Assembly: GCF_004028275.1 (NCBI RefSeq)
Contig: NZ_CP035033.1
Span: forward strand, 1,922,001-1,986,000
DNA: 64,000 nt
Direction of reading: 5' to 3'
From: Hydrogenovibrio thermophilus
GTDB lineage: Bacteria > Pseudomonadota > Gammaproteobacteria > Thiomicrospirales > Thiomicrospiraceae
Below are positions 10,166 to 17,289 of the stretch, in pieces. The notes under the pieces were generated by a model. It was not told the DNA's origin. It did no database searches and worked only from the letters and a program-made list of their open reading frames with translations. Position 1 is the stretch's first letter. Each line of letters opens with the position of its first letter. The translations under genes were made by a program, and so were the position numbers.

Positions 10166-11419
10166 TTAGCCCGAAACAAACGACACCCAACTCCAATAAA
10201 GCGCGATATTGAGCGGCATCAACCAGACGGCCGGCCATTGCCATTTGAACAGCAATACCAGATTCAGCGCCACCAGCACGCCGCTGGCCCAGTCCACTAA
10301 TGCATGCGGTAGAATCGGCACCACCAACGCAAACAGCAGAAAACCGACCACCCCGGCTTGCACCGCCACCAAACCGGCTTGCACCCGTTCCGAGGAAGTG
10401 AACGCTTGGTAAAACGGCAAAATGCCGATAATCAATAACAAACCGGGCAGGAAAATCGCCAGCGTCGCCACGACCGCGCCGAGCCAACCGGCCATGACAC
10501 CGCCCAAATAGGTCGCAAAGGTAAACAGGGGGCCCGGCAAGGCTTGCGCCAAACTGTAACCGGCCAGAAATTGCGATTCGGTCACGCGCCCGGTTTGCAC
10601 CCACTCCAATTCCAACATGGGCAGGACCACATGTCCGCCGCCGAACACCAGTGCACCGGCACGATAAAAGCCATCTCCGATCGACCAAATACGCTCGTCC
10701 GTCCATGCCAATAATGGCAAAATTCCCAATAAGCCAATCGCTAACACGATCAAGCTCCAGCCGGTCTTGATGGATAGCCTGCGCGATTCAAACGCGGGTG
10801 TCCGTTCGCCCGAATCCACCGAGTTATGAGAGGTCGCCACCGCCGCTAGAAAACCGAAACGGTGTTTGAAAAGCGTGCCGATGATGCCCAATCCTAACAA
10901 TAAAACCACCGGTGCCCACACCGACGGCCAAAGCATCAGTCCGAGCGCTGTCAGCAACGCCAGGAGCCTAAGTGACCAGGCCTGGCAGAATTGCCGACTC
11001 ATCTGCCAAGTGACCTGAATGACAATGGCGGCGGCCACCAGCACCAACGCATGCCAAACCGGCTGCCAGGTGTCATCCAGCCAGAACCAGCCGTACGCCA
11101 AACCCAACATGATCATGGCCGAAGGCAAGGTAAAACCGACAAACGCGGCGACGGCACCGGGCCAACCACCGCGTTGATAACCGATTAAAAACCCCAATTG
11201 CGAACTGGAAGGCCCGGGCAAAAGATGACACAAGGCAATCCAACGCGCAAAAGAGCCGTCATCAAACCAACGCTGTCGAACCACAAACGCTTGATGAAAA
11301 AAACCGATATGAGCCGCCGGGCCACCAAAACTGGTCAAGCCGAGCTTTAGAAACTGTGTAAAGATGGAAACTGTAACGGCCCAACGGGCCAAAAAGACAG
11401 GCAATGACATGCCGGGCAA
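10166..11419 (-). CDS. chrA: ChrA family chromate efflux transporter
   Basis: A 417-residue polytopic membrane protein with two repeats of the CHR domain. The first has LGLTSFGGPAAHIGFF, LCHLLPGPSSSQLGFLIGY and WPGAVAAFVGFTLPSA; the second has GALVFGGGHVVLPMLE and GYSLAQALPGPLFTFATYLG. Full-length ChrA proteins are chromate/sulfate-type antiporters that expel chromate. No ChrB regulator is adjacent. The nearby LysR gene belongs to the carboxysome region and is not expected to control it. Substrate is inferred from the family only. Confidence 0.9.
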   Translation of the reverse strand: MPGMSLPVFLARWAVTVSIFTQFLKLGLTSFGGPAAHIGFFHQAFVVRQRWFDDGSFARWIALCHLLPGPSSSQLGFLIGYQRGGWPGAVAAFVGFTLPSAMIMLGLAYGWFWLDDTWQPVWHALVLVAAAIVIQVTWQMSRQFCQAWSLRLLALLTALGLMLWPSVWAPVVLLLGLGIIGTLFKHRFGFLAAVATSHNSVDSGERTPAFESRRLSIKTGWSLIVLAIGLLGILPLLAWTDERIWSIGDGFYRAGALVFGGGHVVLPMLELEWVQTGRVTESQFLAGYSLAQALPGPLFTFATYLGGVMAGWLGAVVATLAIFLPGLLLIIGILPFYQAFTSSERVQAGLVAVQAGVVGFLLFALVVPILPHALVDWASGVLVALNLVLLFKWQWPAVWLMPLNIALYWSWVSFVSG

Positions 11420-11494
11420 ATCCTCAACGACAACATAAACGATTCATTTAAGCGATTCAGTTTACCGGCCGCTGAGACAGTTTGGATGACAGTT

Positions 11495-12499
11495 TTATGA
11501 GGATGCGGACTTCAAAGGCCCCGCAGGTTTATCCAATGCCGGTTTTTCATCCATATCCAATTCCAGGTATTGGTCGCCATGAGCTTGCAAGAACTTCAGG
11601 AATTCTTCCGCCAATAACGACAGTGACTTGGTTTTCGGATAAACGATATTCCATTCCTTGTGAATCGGAAAACCTTCCACATCCAGCTTGGCGATTCTCG
11701 CGCCCGGGCTAAGCAGGTCCAATGCATGCTCGGACACACAAGCCACGCCCAGTTCTCCCATGACACAATGCTTGATGGCTTCGTTGGTTTCCAGCATCAT
11801 GCGCTCTTTCACCGTCAAACCGTGTTGCGCGAACAGGTCTTCCACCGCCGAGCGAATGCCGGATCCTTTTTCACGCATGATGAAAGGTTCCTTTGCCAAA
11901 CGCTTCAAACTGACCTTGGTGCCCACCAATTCATGGTTGGCGTGCGCGATAATGACCAACGGGTTGGGCGCGAACGGAATCGCCTCCAGATCCATGTCCA
12001 TGCTCGGTACCTGACCGAGTATGTATAAATCGTCCAGATTACGATCAATACGTTTCAGAATGGTATTACGGTTGCCGACCTTGAGGCTCAGTTCGATGTC
12101 GGGATATTTTTTGCAAAACTTACCCAGCGCGACCGGCGCGAAATATTTGGCGGTGGTAATAACCGCAACGCGCAGACGCCCCCGTTTCAACCCACGGAAA
12201 TCGTCCAGCATGATTTCCAGATTGGATAACTGATCGATGATACCACGACAGCTACACGCCACCTCTTCACCGATTTCGGTCAGGAAAATCTGCCGCCCCA
12301 CCTGCTCGTAAAGCGGCATATCGATGGCTTCCGCCAGACTTTTAACCTGCGAGGAAACCGTCGGTTGCGTCAAATACAACTCTTCGGCGGCACGCGTAAA
12401 ACTGAGATTTCTCGCCACACACTCAAACACTTGAATTTGCCGAAGGGAAGCATGCCGAATCAAAAAATTTGACGTGGCCTTATTTAAATGTTCACTCAT
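11495..12499 (-). CDS. cbbR: LysR-type regulator, CbbR/CmpR-like
   Basis: From ATG 12499 (MSEHLNKATS, RBS GGGGGTGG directly upstream) the protein is ~334 residues. A GTG at 12517 would add six residues without a ribosome site. The N-terminal winged helix (ASLRQIQVFECVARNLSFTR, LTQPTVSSQVKSL) and effector domain (LRVAVITTAKYFAP, NRNTILKRI, MREKGSGIRSAVEDLF) match the CbbR group that controls Calvin-cycle and carboxysome genes. It lies at the downstream end of the carboxysome cluster on the same strand, not divergent from cbbL as is usual. A palindrome at 12569-12582 in its leader may be an autoregulatory site. Effector metabolites are not deducible. Confidence 0.85.
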   Translation of the reverse strand: MSEHLNKATSNFLIRHASLRQIQVFECVARNLSFTRAAEELYLTQPTVSSQVKSLAEAIDMPLYEQVGRQIFLTEIGEEVACSCRGIIDQLSNLEIMLDDFRGLKRGRLRVAVITTAKYFAPVALGKFCKKYPDIELSLKVGNRNTILKRIDRNLDDLYILGQVPSMDMDLEAIPFAPNPLVIIAHANHELVGTKVSLKRLAKEPFIMREKGSGIRSAVEDLFAQHGLTVKERMMLETNEAIKHCVMGELGVACVSEHALDLLSPGARIAKLDVEGFPIHKEWNIVYPKTKSLSLLAEEFLKFLQAHGDQYLELDMDEKPALDKPAGPLKSASS

Positions 12500-12568
12500 T
12501 CCCACCCCCAATATCACCCCAAACGATTTAAACCCTATCCTAAAAACGGATTCAAAAAACTAATTTAT

Positions 12569-12582
12569 TGTTATGAATAACA
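12569..12582. promoter_or_regulatory. Inverted repeat upstream of cbbR (candidate LysR operator)
   Basis: TGTTAT-GA-ATAACA, perfect 6-bp arms, in the short AT-rich gap between csoS1D and cbbR. The position ~70 bp upstream of the cbbR start fits autoregulation, but this is inference. Confidence 0.35.
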
Positions 12583-12596
12583 TAACGTTACGATTA

Positions 12597-13223
12597 TTAC
12601 CGGTTATCCGGCCGGCACTGTAAACCTTCCAAAGCCCGCGTTGCGGCACGGGCGGCTTCATTGATATCCGCTTCCTTACCACACATGATCAGACGACCAT
12701 AAGCCCCGACCGCACGCGCCTCGACCAAGGTCACATTGGACGCCTTTTCCGCTTCGTTGGCCGCATAAACGATGTACCCGGCCGGTTCGGTTTCCATAAT
12801 GAACATGCTTTGTCCGGCCAACGCCATCGACCCGCGACGGTTATCCCGGTTAATCAAGGTCGCATGGTCGGCGGTAATGCAGCGTATGGTTTCATTCCAC
12901 ATCACCAGACATTGCTGGCGATCAAATTCATGTGTTTGTAAATGCTGCAGAATCCGCTCGCCGGATTCCAGCACATCGCTTTGCGTGCGATGGTGAATCA
13001 CCATCGAACCGTAAGCCCGCTCCACTACCTGCTGCGCCAAACGTACATTGGAGGCTTTCAAGGCAATGTCGGACAAGCGGTGCACCGCCATCCCCGGTGC
13101 CACTTCCACCCACAGGCACGCATCGCCTTCAACCGGCAGAAAGCCCATGGAAGCCGTGGCCATATACGAAGCCAACTGCGGCTGCAAGGCGTCCAAAAAA
13201 ACATAAGTTCTGAGCTTAATCAT
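12597..13223 (-). CDS. csoS1D: CsoS1D tandem-BMC carboxysome shell protein
   Basis: This 208-residue protein carries two bacterial-microcompartment domains in tandem, roughly residues 1-100 and 105-200. Each has the BMC signatures (first: [20 protein letters not shown]; second: [20 protein letters not shown]). This is the double-domain BMC-T type, CsoS1D, which forms stacked, gated pseudohexamers proposed to let larger metabolites such as RuBP through the alpha-carboxysome shell. Its start overlaps the end of rdgB by eight bases. It lies beyond the terminator that ends the main cso operon and so is probably expressed with the PII-like gene and rdgB. Confidence 0.88.
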   Translation of the reverse strand: MIKLRTYVFLDALQPQLASYMATASMGFLPVEGDACLWVEVAPGMAVHRLSDIALKASNVRLAQQVVERAYGSMVIHHRTQSDVLESGERILQHLQTHEFDRQQCLVMWNETIRCITADHATLINRDNRRGSMALAGQSMFIMETEPAGYIVYAANEAEKASNVTLVEARAVGAYGRLIMCGKEADINEAARAATRALEGLQCRPDNR

Positions 13224-13830
13224 AAAAAGCGTTCGTCTCCAATTGCGTCATCACCGAATGAATCGCTTGCGTGCGATGACTCAAACGTATCTTTTCGTCC
13301 AGCGGCAGTTCCGACACCGTTTTCACCAACGCCGGAATCCACATGACATCGTCATAGCCGATACCCTGCCCCGTTCGTGGCGATTTCAATATCTCGCCGT
13401 ACCAATGACCGATGCCAATCACCGGCATGGGATCGCACTCATGCGATACATACACTACGGCACAGGAATAACGGGCCTTGCGTTCGCTGAAGTCCCTTCC
13501 ATCCAAATCGTCCAATAACTGACGGACATTCTCTGCTTCCGTCGGTTTATGGCTCCCTTGCGAGGCATAACGCGCGGAAATAATACCGGGGAGCCCTCCC
13601 AAGGACGCCACCTCCAAACCCGAATCGTCCGCCAGAGCCGGTAATCCGCTTTTTGCACTGGCAAAACGGGCTTTTTTCAAGGCATTCTCCACAAAGCTCA
13701 AACCGTCTTCCTCGACCTCTCCGTCAAAAAAAGTACTTTGTGCCAGCGGCTCCACACCGTATTGCCTCAATACCGGTGCCATTTCCGCGACTTTATATGG
13801 GTTGCCCGTGGCTAAAACCAAACGTTCCAT
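13216..13830 (-). CDS. rdgB: RdgB/HAM1 non-canonical purine NTP pyrophosphatase
   Basis: A 204-residue Maf/HAM1-fold protein starting [17 protein letters not shown] (the ATGNxxK substrate-binding signature), followed by [18 protein letters not shown] and SARYA. These enzymes hydrolyse dITP, XTP and ITP to monophosphates. The C-terminus departs from housekeeping RdgB: the usual GxxGFGYDPxF region appears as [16 protein letters not shown] Ham1-like gene is a recurrent neighbour of alpha-carboxysome loci; here it sits between a PII-like gene and csoS1D. It may be a carboxysome-associated paralogue, with the housekeeping enzyme encoded elsewhere. Confidence 0.83.
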   Translation of the reverse strand: MERLVLATGNPYKVAEMAPVLRQYGVEPLAQSTFFDGEVEEDGLSFVENALKKARFASAKSGLPALADDSGLEVASLGGLPGIISARYASQGSHKPTEAENVRQLLDDLDGRDFSERKARYSCAVVYVSHECDPMPVIGIGHWYGEILKSPRTGQGIGYDDVMWIPALVKTVSELPLDEKIRLSHRTQAIHSVMTQLETNAFYD

Positions 13831-13839
13831 AAATTCGCC

Positions 13840-14124
13840 CTAGGCAAAATAACTCGGCGTCAACACGTCCACATTCGCTGTGAACACCGTCAATTGATGA
13901 CTGCCGTCCAAATACACATTCAATTCGTTATACAGTCGGTTCAGCCGTTCTTCGGCCACCACCACCAAAAACAATATTTGCCCGGTGGTTTCATTTTGTG
14001 CGGGTTTGACATCAAACGCCGTCACTCGGCTCACAGATACCTGTTCAAACAAGGCGCGCAAATCGTTTTCCAATTCGCCGTTCGCCACGATGTGCACCAG
14101 TTTTTCGCAACAGGTTTCCACCAT
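13840..14124 (-). CDS. PII-superfamily protein of the carboxysome locus (CPII-like)
   Basis: Start ATG 14124 (MVETCCEKLVHIV) is set by a strong GGAGG seven bases upstream; the frame could be opened further but has no better site. The 94-residue product reads as a small alpha/beta ferredoxin-like PII fold: a first strand with an acidic helix (KLVHIVANGELENDLRALFE), a second strand SRVTAFDV, a T-loop-like stretch, then ILFLVVVAEERLNRLYNEL and a short C-terminal strand. A bicarbonate/adenine-nucleotide-binding PII homologue, CPII, is known from the Thiomonas carboxysome operon, so this is the likely counterpart. Fold and ligand are inferred; motif-level identity to GlnB is low. Confidence 0.6.
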   Translation of the reverse strand: MVETCCEKLVHIVANGELENDLRALFEQVSVSRVTAFDVKPAQNETTGQILFLVVVAEERLNRLYNELNVYLDGSHQLTVFTANVDVLTPSYFA

Positions 14125-14530
14125 ATTCAATCCTCCGTCGAATTCCTGAGAAGGATTGCCATGGCTCGGACAACTCCAGGACTCTGCATTTGCTTCATGC
14201 CATTTCATATCTGTTCGCCATCTCTTTTGTTCGTACTCAATCCGATCCACCGACCAAAGGCCACATCGTGAATCCTCTTCATCGCGACGTCATGTATTCC
14301 ATTACGATGACGGACGCTTTTTTCCTGAACTCCATGCTAGTGAAATCCACTCGACATGAAAAATTGATTTTTCAACTTGCAGCCATAGACTCGAATCAAT
14401 GAATGCCTGGCCGACACATGCACCCCCGGCTTAAGTTTTCCGATCGCACATAAAAAAACGGGCAGAAAAATCTGCCCAAACGACTAAGACTAACTAACTT
14501 AACGAAATACTTAAAACGTGATACGTGACA
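14125..14530. other. Intergenic gap between the main cso operon and the PII-like/rdgB/csoS1D group
   Basis: About 400 bp without a credible gene; short plus-strand frames here (e.g. 14190-14402) lack family features and ribosome sites. It contains the terminator at 14451-14477 and, on the CPII side, the GGAGG ribosome site. A promoter for the CPII group must lie here if the terminator is efficient; I see no convincing -35/-10 pair. Confidence 0.6.
14451..14477 (-). terminator. Rho-independent terminator after the McdB-like gene
   Basis: On the minus strand GGGCAGA-TTTT-TCTGCCC is followed by a run of seven T after CG. It lies 54 bases beyond the stop of the McdB-like gene and marks the end of the main carboxysome transcript. 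Confidence 0.85.
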
Positions 14531-14830
14531 CTAGTCCGGCCACACGCGTCGACTCGGAAAACGTTTGACGGCTTCCGCAATGTGCTCCTGCCCGGCATTG
14601 CCGGAACCACTGGATTTTGCAGGTGGTTCCTTCTTCCGTGCAGGCGTCGACTTAGCGGCCGGCTTAGAAGCCGTCTTCTTACTCGTGGTTGCCGGCGTCG
14701 ATTTTTGAGATGCCGTCGCAGATTTTGGGGCCGCTTTAGGCGTCGGTTTTGAAACCGGTTTTTCCGCCGTGTCCGTTGACGTCGGTTGAGCCGCCGTCGA
14801 CGGCTTGGTTTTGTCTGATGGGGTCGTCAT
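14531..14830 (-). CDS. McdB-like carboxysome positioning adaptor (disordered, C-terminal Trp)
   Basis: A 99-residue, low-complexity protein made almost wholly of Thr, Ser, Pro, Lys and Ala until residue ~70, ending ...EAVKRFPSRRVWPD. Alpha-carboxysome McdB proteins are small, intrinsically disordered and end in a short segment with an invariant tryptophan that anchors them to the carboxysome; this one has exactly that layout and lies in the cso operon directly after the acRAF-like gene. RBS AGGAGA precedes ATG 14830. The usual partner, the ParA-type ATPase McdA, is not in this window. It could alternatively be an unrelated disordered protein; the tail and position are the main support. Confidence 0.6.
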   Translation of the reverse strand: MTTPSDKTKPSTAAQPTSTDTAEKPVSKPTPKAAPKSATASQKSTPATTSKKTASKPAAKSTPARKKEPPAKSSGSGNAGQEHIAEAVKRFPSRRVWPD

Positions 14831-14842
14831 AAGACTCTCCTT

Positions 14843-15103
14843 TTAATGCAGATTAACGCGACTGAAACCTTCATCAATGCCATCCGCCAGCGCAAAATCG
14901 ACATCCTGCAACTCTTGCGCTTGGGAATAGATGATGACCGACACATGCTCACGACCAAAACTGATGTTCGGGTGGTGATTCAGATGCTCGGCTTTTTCCG
15001 CCATATCGTCGAGAAAGGTCCGTAGGGTTTCGAAATCCTCGAATTCAAAACGGGCCTCTAAACTGGCGGGTTTCTTTTTGAGCTTCCATCGTTGTTCGTT
15101 CAT
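14843..15103 (-). CDS. acRAF-like RuBisCO assembly factor (pterin-4a-carbinolamine dehydratase fold)
   Basis: An 86-residue PCD/DCoH-fold protein: RWKLKKKPASLEARFEFEDF, a central helix, then the motif HLNHHPNISFG and HVSVIIYSQ. In alpha-carboxysome operons this gene is the RuBisCO assembly chaperone acRAF, which lacks useful dehydratase activity. It follows the ferritin-like gene with a four-base ATGA overlap and precedes the McdB-like gene by 12 bases. A metabolic PCD role is unlikely given the context. Confidence 0.82.
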   Translation of the reverse strand: MNEQRWKLKKKPASLEARFEFEDFETLRTFLDDMAEKAEHLNHHPNISFGREHVSVIIYSQAQELQDVDFALADGIDEGFSRVNLH

Positions 15104-15648
15104 ACAAAACTCCTATTGGGCTGTTGCTGCATCATCAAAGATCCATAATATTCTTCCAACCAGGACTGCACTCTCACAAGCTGAGATTGCTCTTCTTCCA
15201 AAAGCCGGTTAAACAGCATCAAATCTTCTTGAGCACCAAAATTGGCGCAATATTGTGAAGCTTCCGAATAAAGCTGAATAAGAGCCATTTCCCTTTCTTC
15301 ACAACTTCTCAGAGCTTCAACCATATTGGTTGCCGGTCCAGCCGGACGTAAGACACTCCCCGCAGGAAGGGCTCCTTGTGCAACCATACGATCCGTAATC
15401 AAGTTCGCATGTTGGAACTCTTCATTTGCCAGGGTCACAAACCCTTCGGCATATGAAATTTCTTGGCGAAATTTCGCCAGCGAAGCCTGTGCGAGGTAAT
15501 GCTGACCGGCCGAAAATTCCAGGCTCAACGCTCGCCCCAAATACCCCAGGATTTGACTGTTTGCAACAGCCGTCTGTGCCTGGGGGATTTGTGGGTATGC
15601 GCCTGCTCCTGGCATTACGGAACCGGGCATTCTTTGTGAATAACGCAT
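15100..15648 (-). CDS. Ferritin/bacterioferritin-like carboxysome-associated protein
   Basis: A 182-residue protein with a ~30-residue Pro/Gly-rich N-terminal tail and a ferritin-like four-helix region. The helices show ALSLEFSAGQHYLAQASLA, LANEEFQHANLITDRMV (ExxH pair), REMALIQLYSEASQ and LLEEEQSQLVRVQSWLEEYY. A bfr-like gene occurs at this place in cso operons of Halothiobacillus and relatives; its function is unknown. The E...ExxH spacing suggests a possible di-iron centre, but I cannot confirm the complete ligand set. It overlaps the next gene by four bases. Confidence 0.75.
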   Translation of the reverse strand: MRYSQRMPGSVMPGAGAYPQIPQAQTAVANSQILGYLGRALSLEFSAGQHYLAQASLAKFRQEISYAEGFVTLANEEFQHANLITDRMVAQGALPAGSVLRPAGPATNMVEALRSCEEREMALIQLYSEASQYCANFGAQEDLMLFNRLLEEEQSQLVRVQSWLEEYYGSLMMQQQPNRSFV

Positions 15649-15700
15649 TTTTCCCTCCTAACTTCCAAATGAGGGTTAAAGACTAACCCTCGACATTCAA

Positions 15701-16006
15701 TCAGCTACGGGTTGCACCGTTACCAATTGTCAAAACAGGTTCCACTTCTTTGTGTGGACGAGCAATGATGTGCGCGGCTACCAGACCGTCACCAACACGT
15801 TCACAAGCGTCTGCTCCGGCACGAACCGCAGCGTTAACCGCACCGGTTTCACCACGAACCATTACCGTGACATAACCGCCGCCAACAAACTCACGACTGA
15901 CCAGGCGTACTTCCGCCGCTTTCGTCATCGCATCTGCTGCTTCAATCGCTGGCACCAAACCACGGGTTTCAATCATGCCCAGTGCAATTCCATATTCCGT
16001 ACTCAT
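15701..16006 (-). CDS. csoS1B: CsoS1 hexameric shell protein, third copy (C-terminal extension)
   Basis: From ATG 16006 (MSTEYGIALGMIETRG, RBS TAAGGAGAAA) this is a 101-residue single-BMC-domain protein that tiles the carboxysome facets. It carries the classical core AADAMTKAAEVRLVSREFVG, VTVMVRGETGAVNAAVRAG and HIIARPHKEVEPVLTI. The body is identical to the copy at 16110-16403; only the tail (GNGATRS) differs. The longer tail and last position correspond to CsoS1B of Halothiobacillus. A hairpin at 16050-16074 separates it from the preceding copy. Confidence 0.95.
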   Translation of the reverse strand: MSTEYGIALGMIETRGLVPAIEAADAMTKAAEVRLVSREFVGGGYVTVMVRGETGAVNAAVRAGADACERVGDGLVAAHIIARPHKEVEPVLTIGNGATRS

Positions 16007-16049
16007 AGCCTTTCTCCTTAGAGGTAAAAAGAATTGTTCCCGCATCAAG

Positions 16050-16074
16050 CCCCTAAACATTAAGTGTTTCGGGG
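16050..16074. promoter_or_regulatory. Hairpin between csoS1 copies two and three
   Basis: CCCCTAAACA and TGTTTCGGGG are inverted arms of ten bases with one mismatch and a five-base loop. There is no U-tract, so it is more likely an mRNA processing or stability element than a full terminator. Confidence 0.5.
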
Positions 16075-16109
16075 TACTTTCTGTTTAGAGACTTTTAGCG
16101 AAAGACAAA

Positions 16110-16403
16110 TTACTTACTTTCAATTGTTAAAACAGGTTCCACTTCTTTGTGTGGACGAGCAATGATGTGCGCGGCTACCAGACCGTCACCAACACGTTCA
16201 CAAGCGTCTGCTCCGGCACGAACTGCGGCGTTAACCGCACCGGTTTCACCACGAACCATTACCGTTACATAACCGCCGCCAACAAACTCACGACTGACCA
16301 GGCGTACTTCCGCCGCTTTCGTCATCGCATCCGCTGCTTCGATCGCTGGCACCAAGCCACGGGTTTCAATCATGCCCAGTGCAATTCCATATTCCGTACT
16401 CAT
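16110..16403 (-). CDS. csoS1A: CsoS1 hexameric shell protein, second copy
   Basis: 97 residues, single BMC domain, start ATG 16403 with AAGGAGAAAG upstream. The sequence matches its two neighbours over the whole domain and ends VLTIESK. Hexamers of this protein form the main facet layer of the alpha-carboxysome; the central pore is thought to pass bicarbonate and other small anions. The order csoS4A-csoS4B-csoS1C-csoS1A-csoS1B seen in Halothiobacillus fits, and the letter is assigned from that order. Confidence 0.95.
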   Translation of the reverse strand: MSTEYGIALGMIETRGLVPAIEAADAMTKAAEVRLVSREFVGGGYVTVMVRGETGAVNAAVRAGADACERVGDGLVAAHIIARPHKEVEPVLTIESK

Positions 16404-16431
16404 AGCCTTTCTCCTTTAATAAAGAACTAAA

Positions 16432-16722
16432 TTACTTTTGATCAATTGTTAAAACAGGTTCCACTTCTTTGTGTGGGCGAGCAATGATGTGCGCGGCTAC
16501 CAGACCGTCACCAACACGTTCACAAGCGTCTGCTCCGGCACGAACCGCAGCGTTAACCGCACCGGTTTCACCACGGACCATTACCGTTACATAACCGCCG
16601 CCAACAAACTCACGACTGACCAGGCGTACTTCCGCCGCTTTCGTCATCGCATCCGCTGCTTCAATCGCTGGCACCAAACCACGGGTTTCAATCATGCCTA
16701 ACGCAATACCGTAATCACTCAT
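16432..16722 (-). CDS. csoS1C: CsoS1 hexameric shell protein, first copy
   Basis: Start ATG 16722 (MSDYGIALGMIETRG) with AAGGAGAAAG upstream; the 96-residue product differs from the next two copies mainly at the N-terminus (MSDYG against MSTEYG) and tail (TIDQK). The frame could be extended upstream to 16776, but that would overlap the end of csoS4B and lacks BMC homology. It is a facet-forming BMC-H protein. Nucleotide similarity to the other two copies is very high, including third codon positions. Confidence 0.95.
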   Translation of the reverse strand: MSDYGIALGMIETRGLVPAIEAADAMTKAAEVRLVSREFVGGGYVTVMVRGETGAVNAAVRAGADACERVGDGLVAAHIIARPHKEVEPVLTIDQK

Positions 16723-16754
16723 AACTTTCTCCTTTGAGTTGCTCACTTTAAAAC

Positions 16755-17009
16755 TTACTTCTGTTCTGGTTGCCAATCATCGATGATGCCGCCAACCGTT
16801 AAATCCGTTAATAATCGTTTGTCTCCTGCCGCGTCTCTCGCCGCAGAATTGGCGATGGTAAACACCCAGTCACCCAACTTTGTTCCAACGGGATCCATCG
16901 CCACAAGTACTTCGCCTGTCTGGCTAACCAGCGCTTTGATCGGAAGATGACCTAACCCTTCCAAGCGACTGGTCAGAACCAGCTCTTTTTTAACTTGTAG
17001 TATCTGCAT
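16755..17009 (-). CDS. csoS4B: CsoS4B pentameric carboxysome vertex protein
   Basis: Start ATG 17009 (MQILQVKKELVLTSR), inside the tail of csoS4A (20-base overlap). The 84-residue product is a BMC-P/EutN-CcmL protein: VDPVGTKLGDWVF-type core (here AMDPVGTKLGDWVFTIANS) and SAARDAAGDKRLLTDLTVGGIID. Pentamers cap the vertices of the icosahedral shell. CsoS4B is normally the less abundant paralogue. Confidence 0.94.
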   Translation of the reverse strand: MQILQVKKELVLTSRLEGLGHLPIKALVSQTGEVLVAMDPVGTKLGDWVFTIANSAARDAAGDKRLLTDLTVGGIIDDWQPEQK

Positions 17010-17262
17010 CCTCTGGCACTTCCCATTTATCGATAATTCCAACGATGGTTAAATCACTTGGATATCCTTTTACACCTGTCGCATCTCGGGCCGCCGAGCT
17101 ACCACAACAAATAACCCAATCTCCCGGCTTGCACCCCACCGGATCAACCGCTACTTGAGGGGTACCGCCATCTTTTTCTCGCACCACCAGCAGAGGCTTG
17201 TGCTCCATCATGGCGATGCGATTGGTCGAAACGAGTGTCTTATCGACTTTATAAATTTTCAC
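16990..17262 (-). CDS. csoS4A: CsoS4A pentameric carboxysome vertex protein
   Basis: A 90-residue BMC-P protein: MKIYKVDKTLVSTNRI at the start, AVDPVGCKPGDWVICCGSSA in the core and DLTIVGIIDKWEV at the end. Pentamers close the 12 vertices of the shell. It lies 27 bases downstream of csoSCA and overlaps csoS4B, consistent with co-translation of the two vertex proteins. Confidence 0.95.
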   Translation of the reverse strand: MKIYKVDKTLVSTNRIAMMEHKPLLVVREKDGGTPQVAVDPVGCKPGDWVICCGSSAARDATGVKGYPSDLTIVGIIDKWEVPEDADTTS

Positions 17263-17289
17263 CTTCTACTCCTTTCTAAGCAGTGCTTC

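Noticed and set aside
14190-14402. Plus-strand ORF of 70 codons in the gap before the PII-like gene
   Set aside because: No ribosome site, unlike any family, and antisense to the leader of a well-supported gene group.
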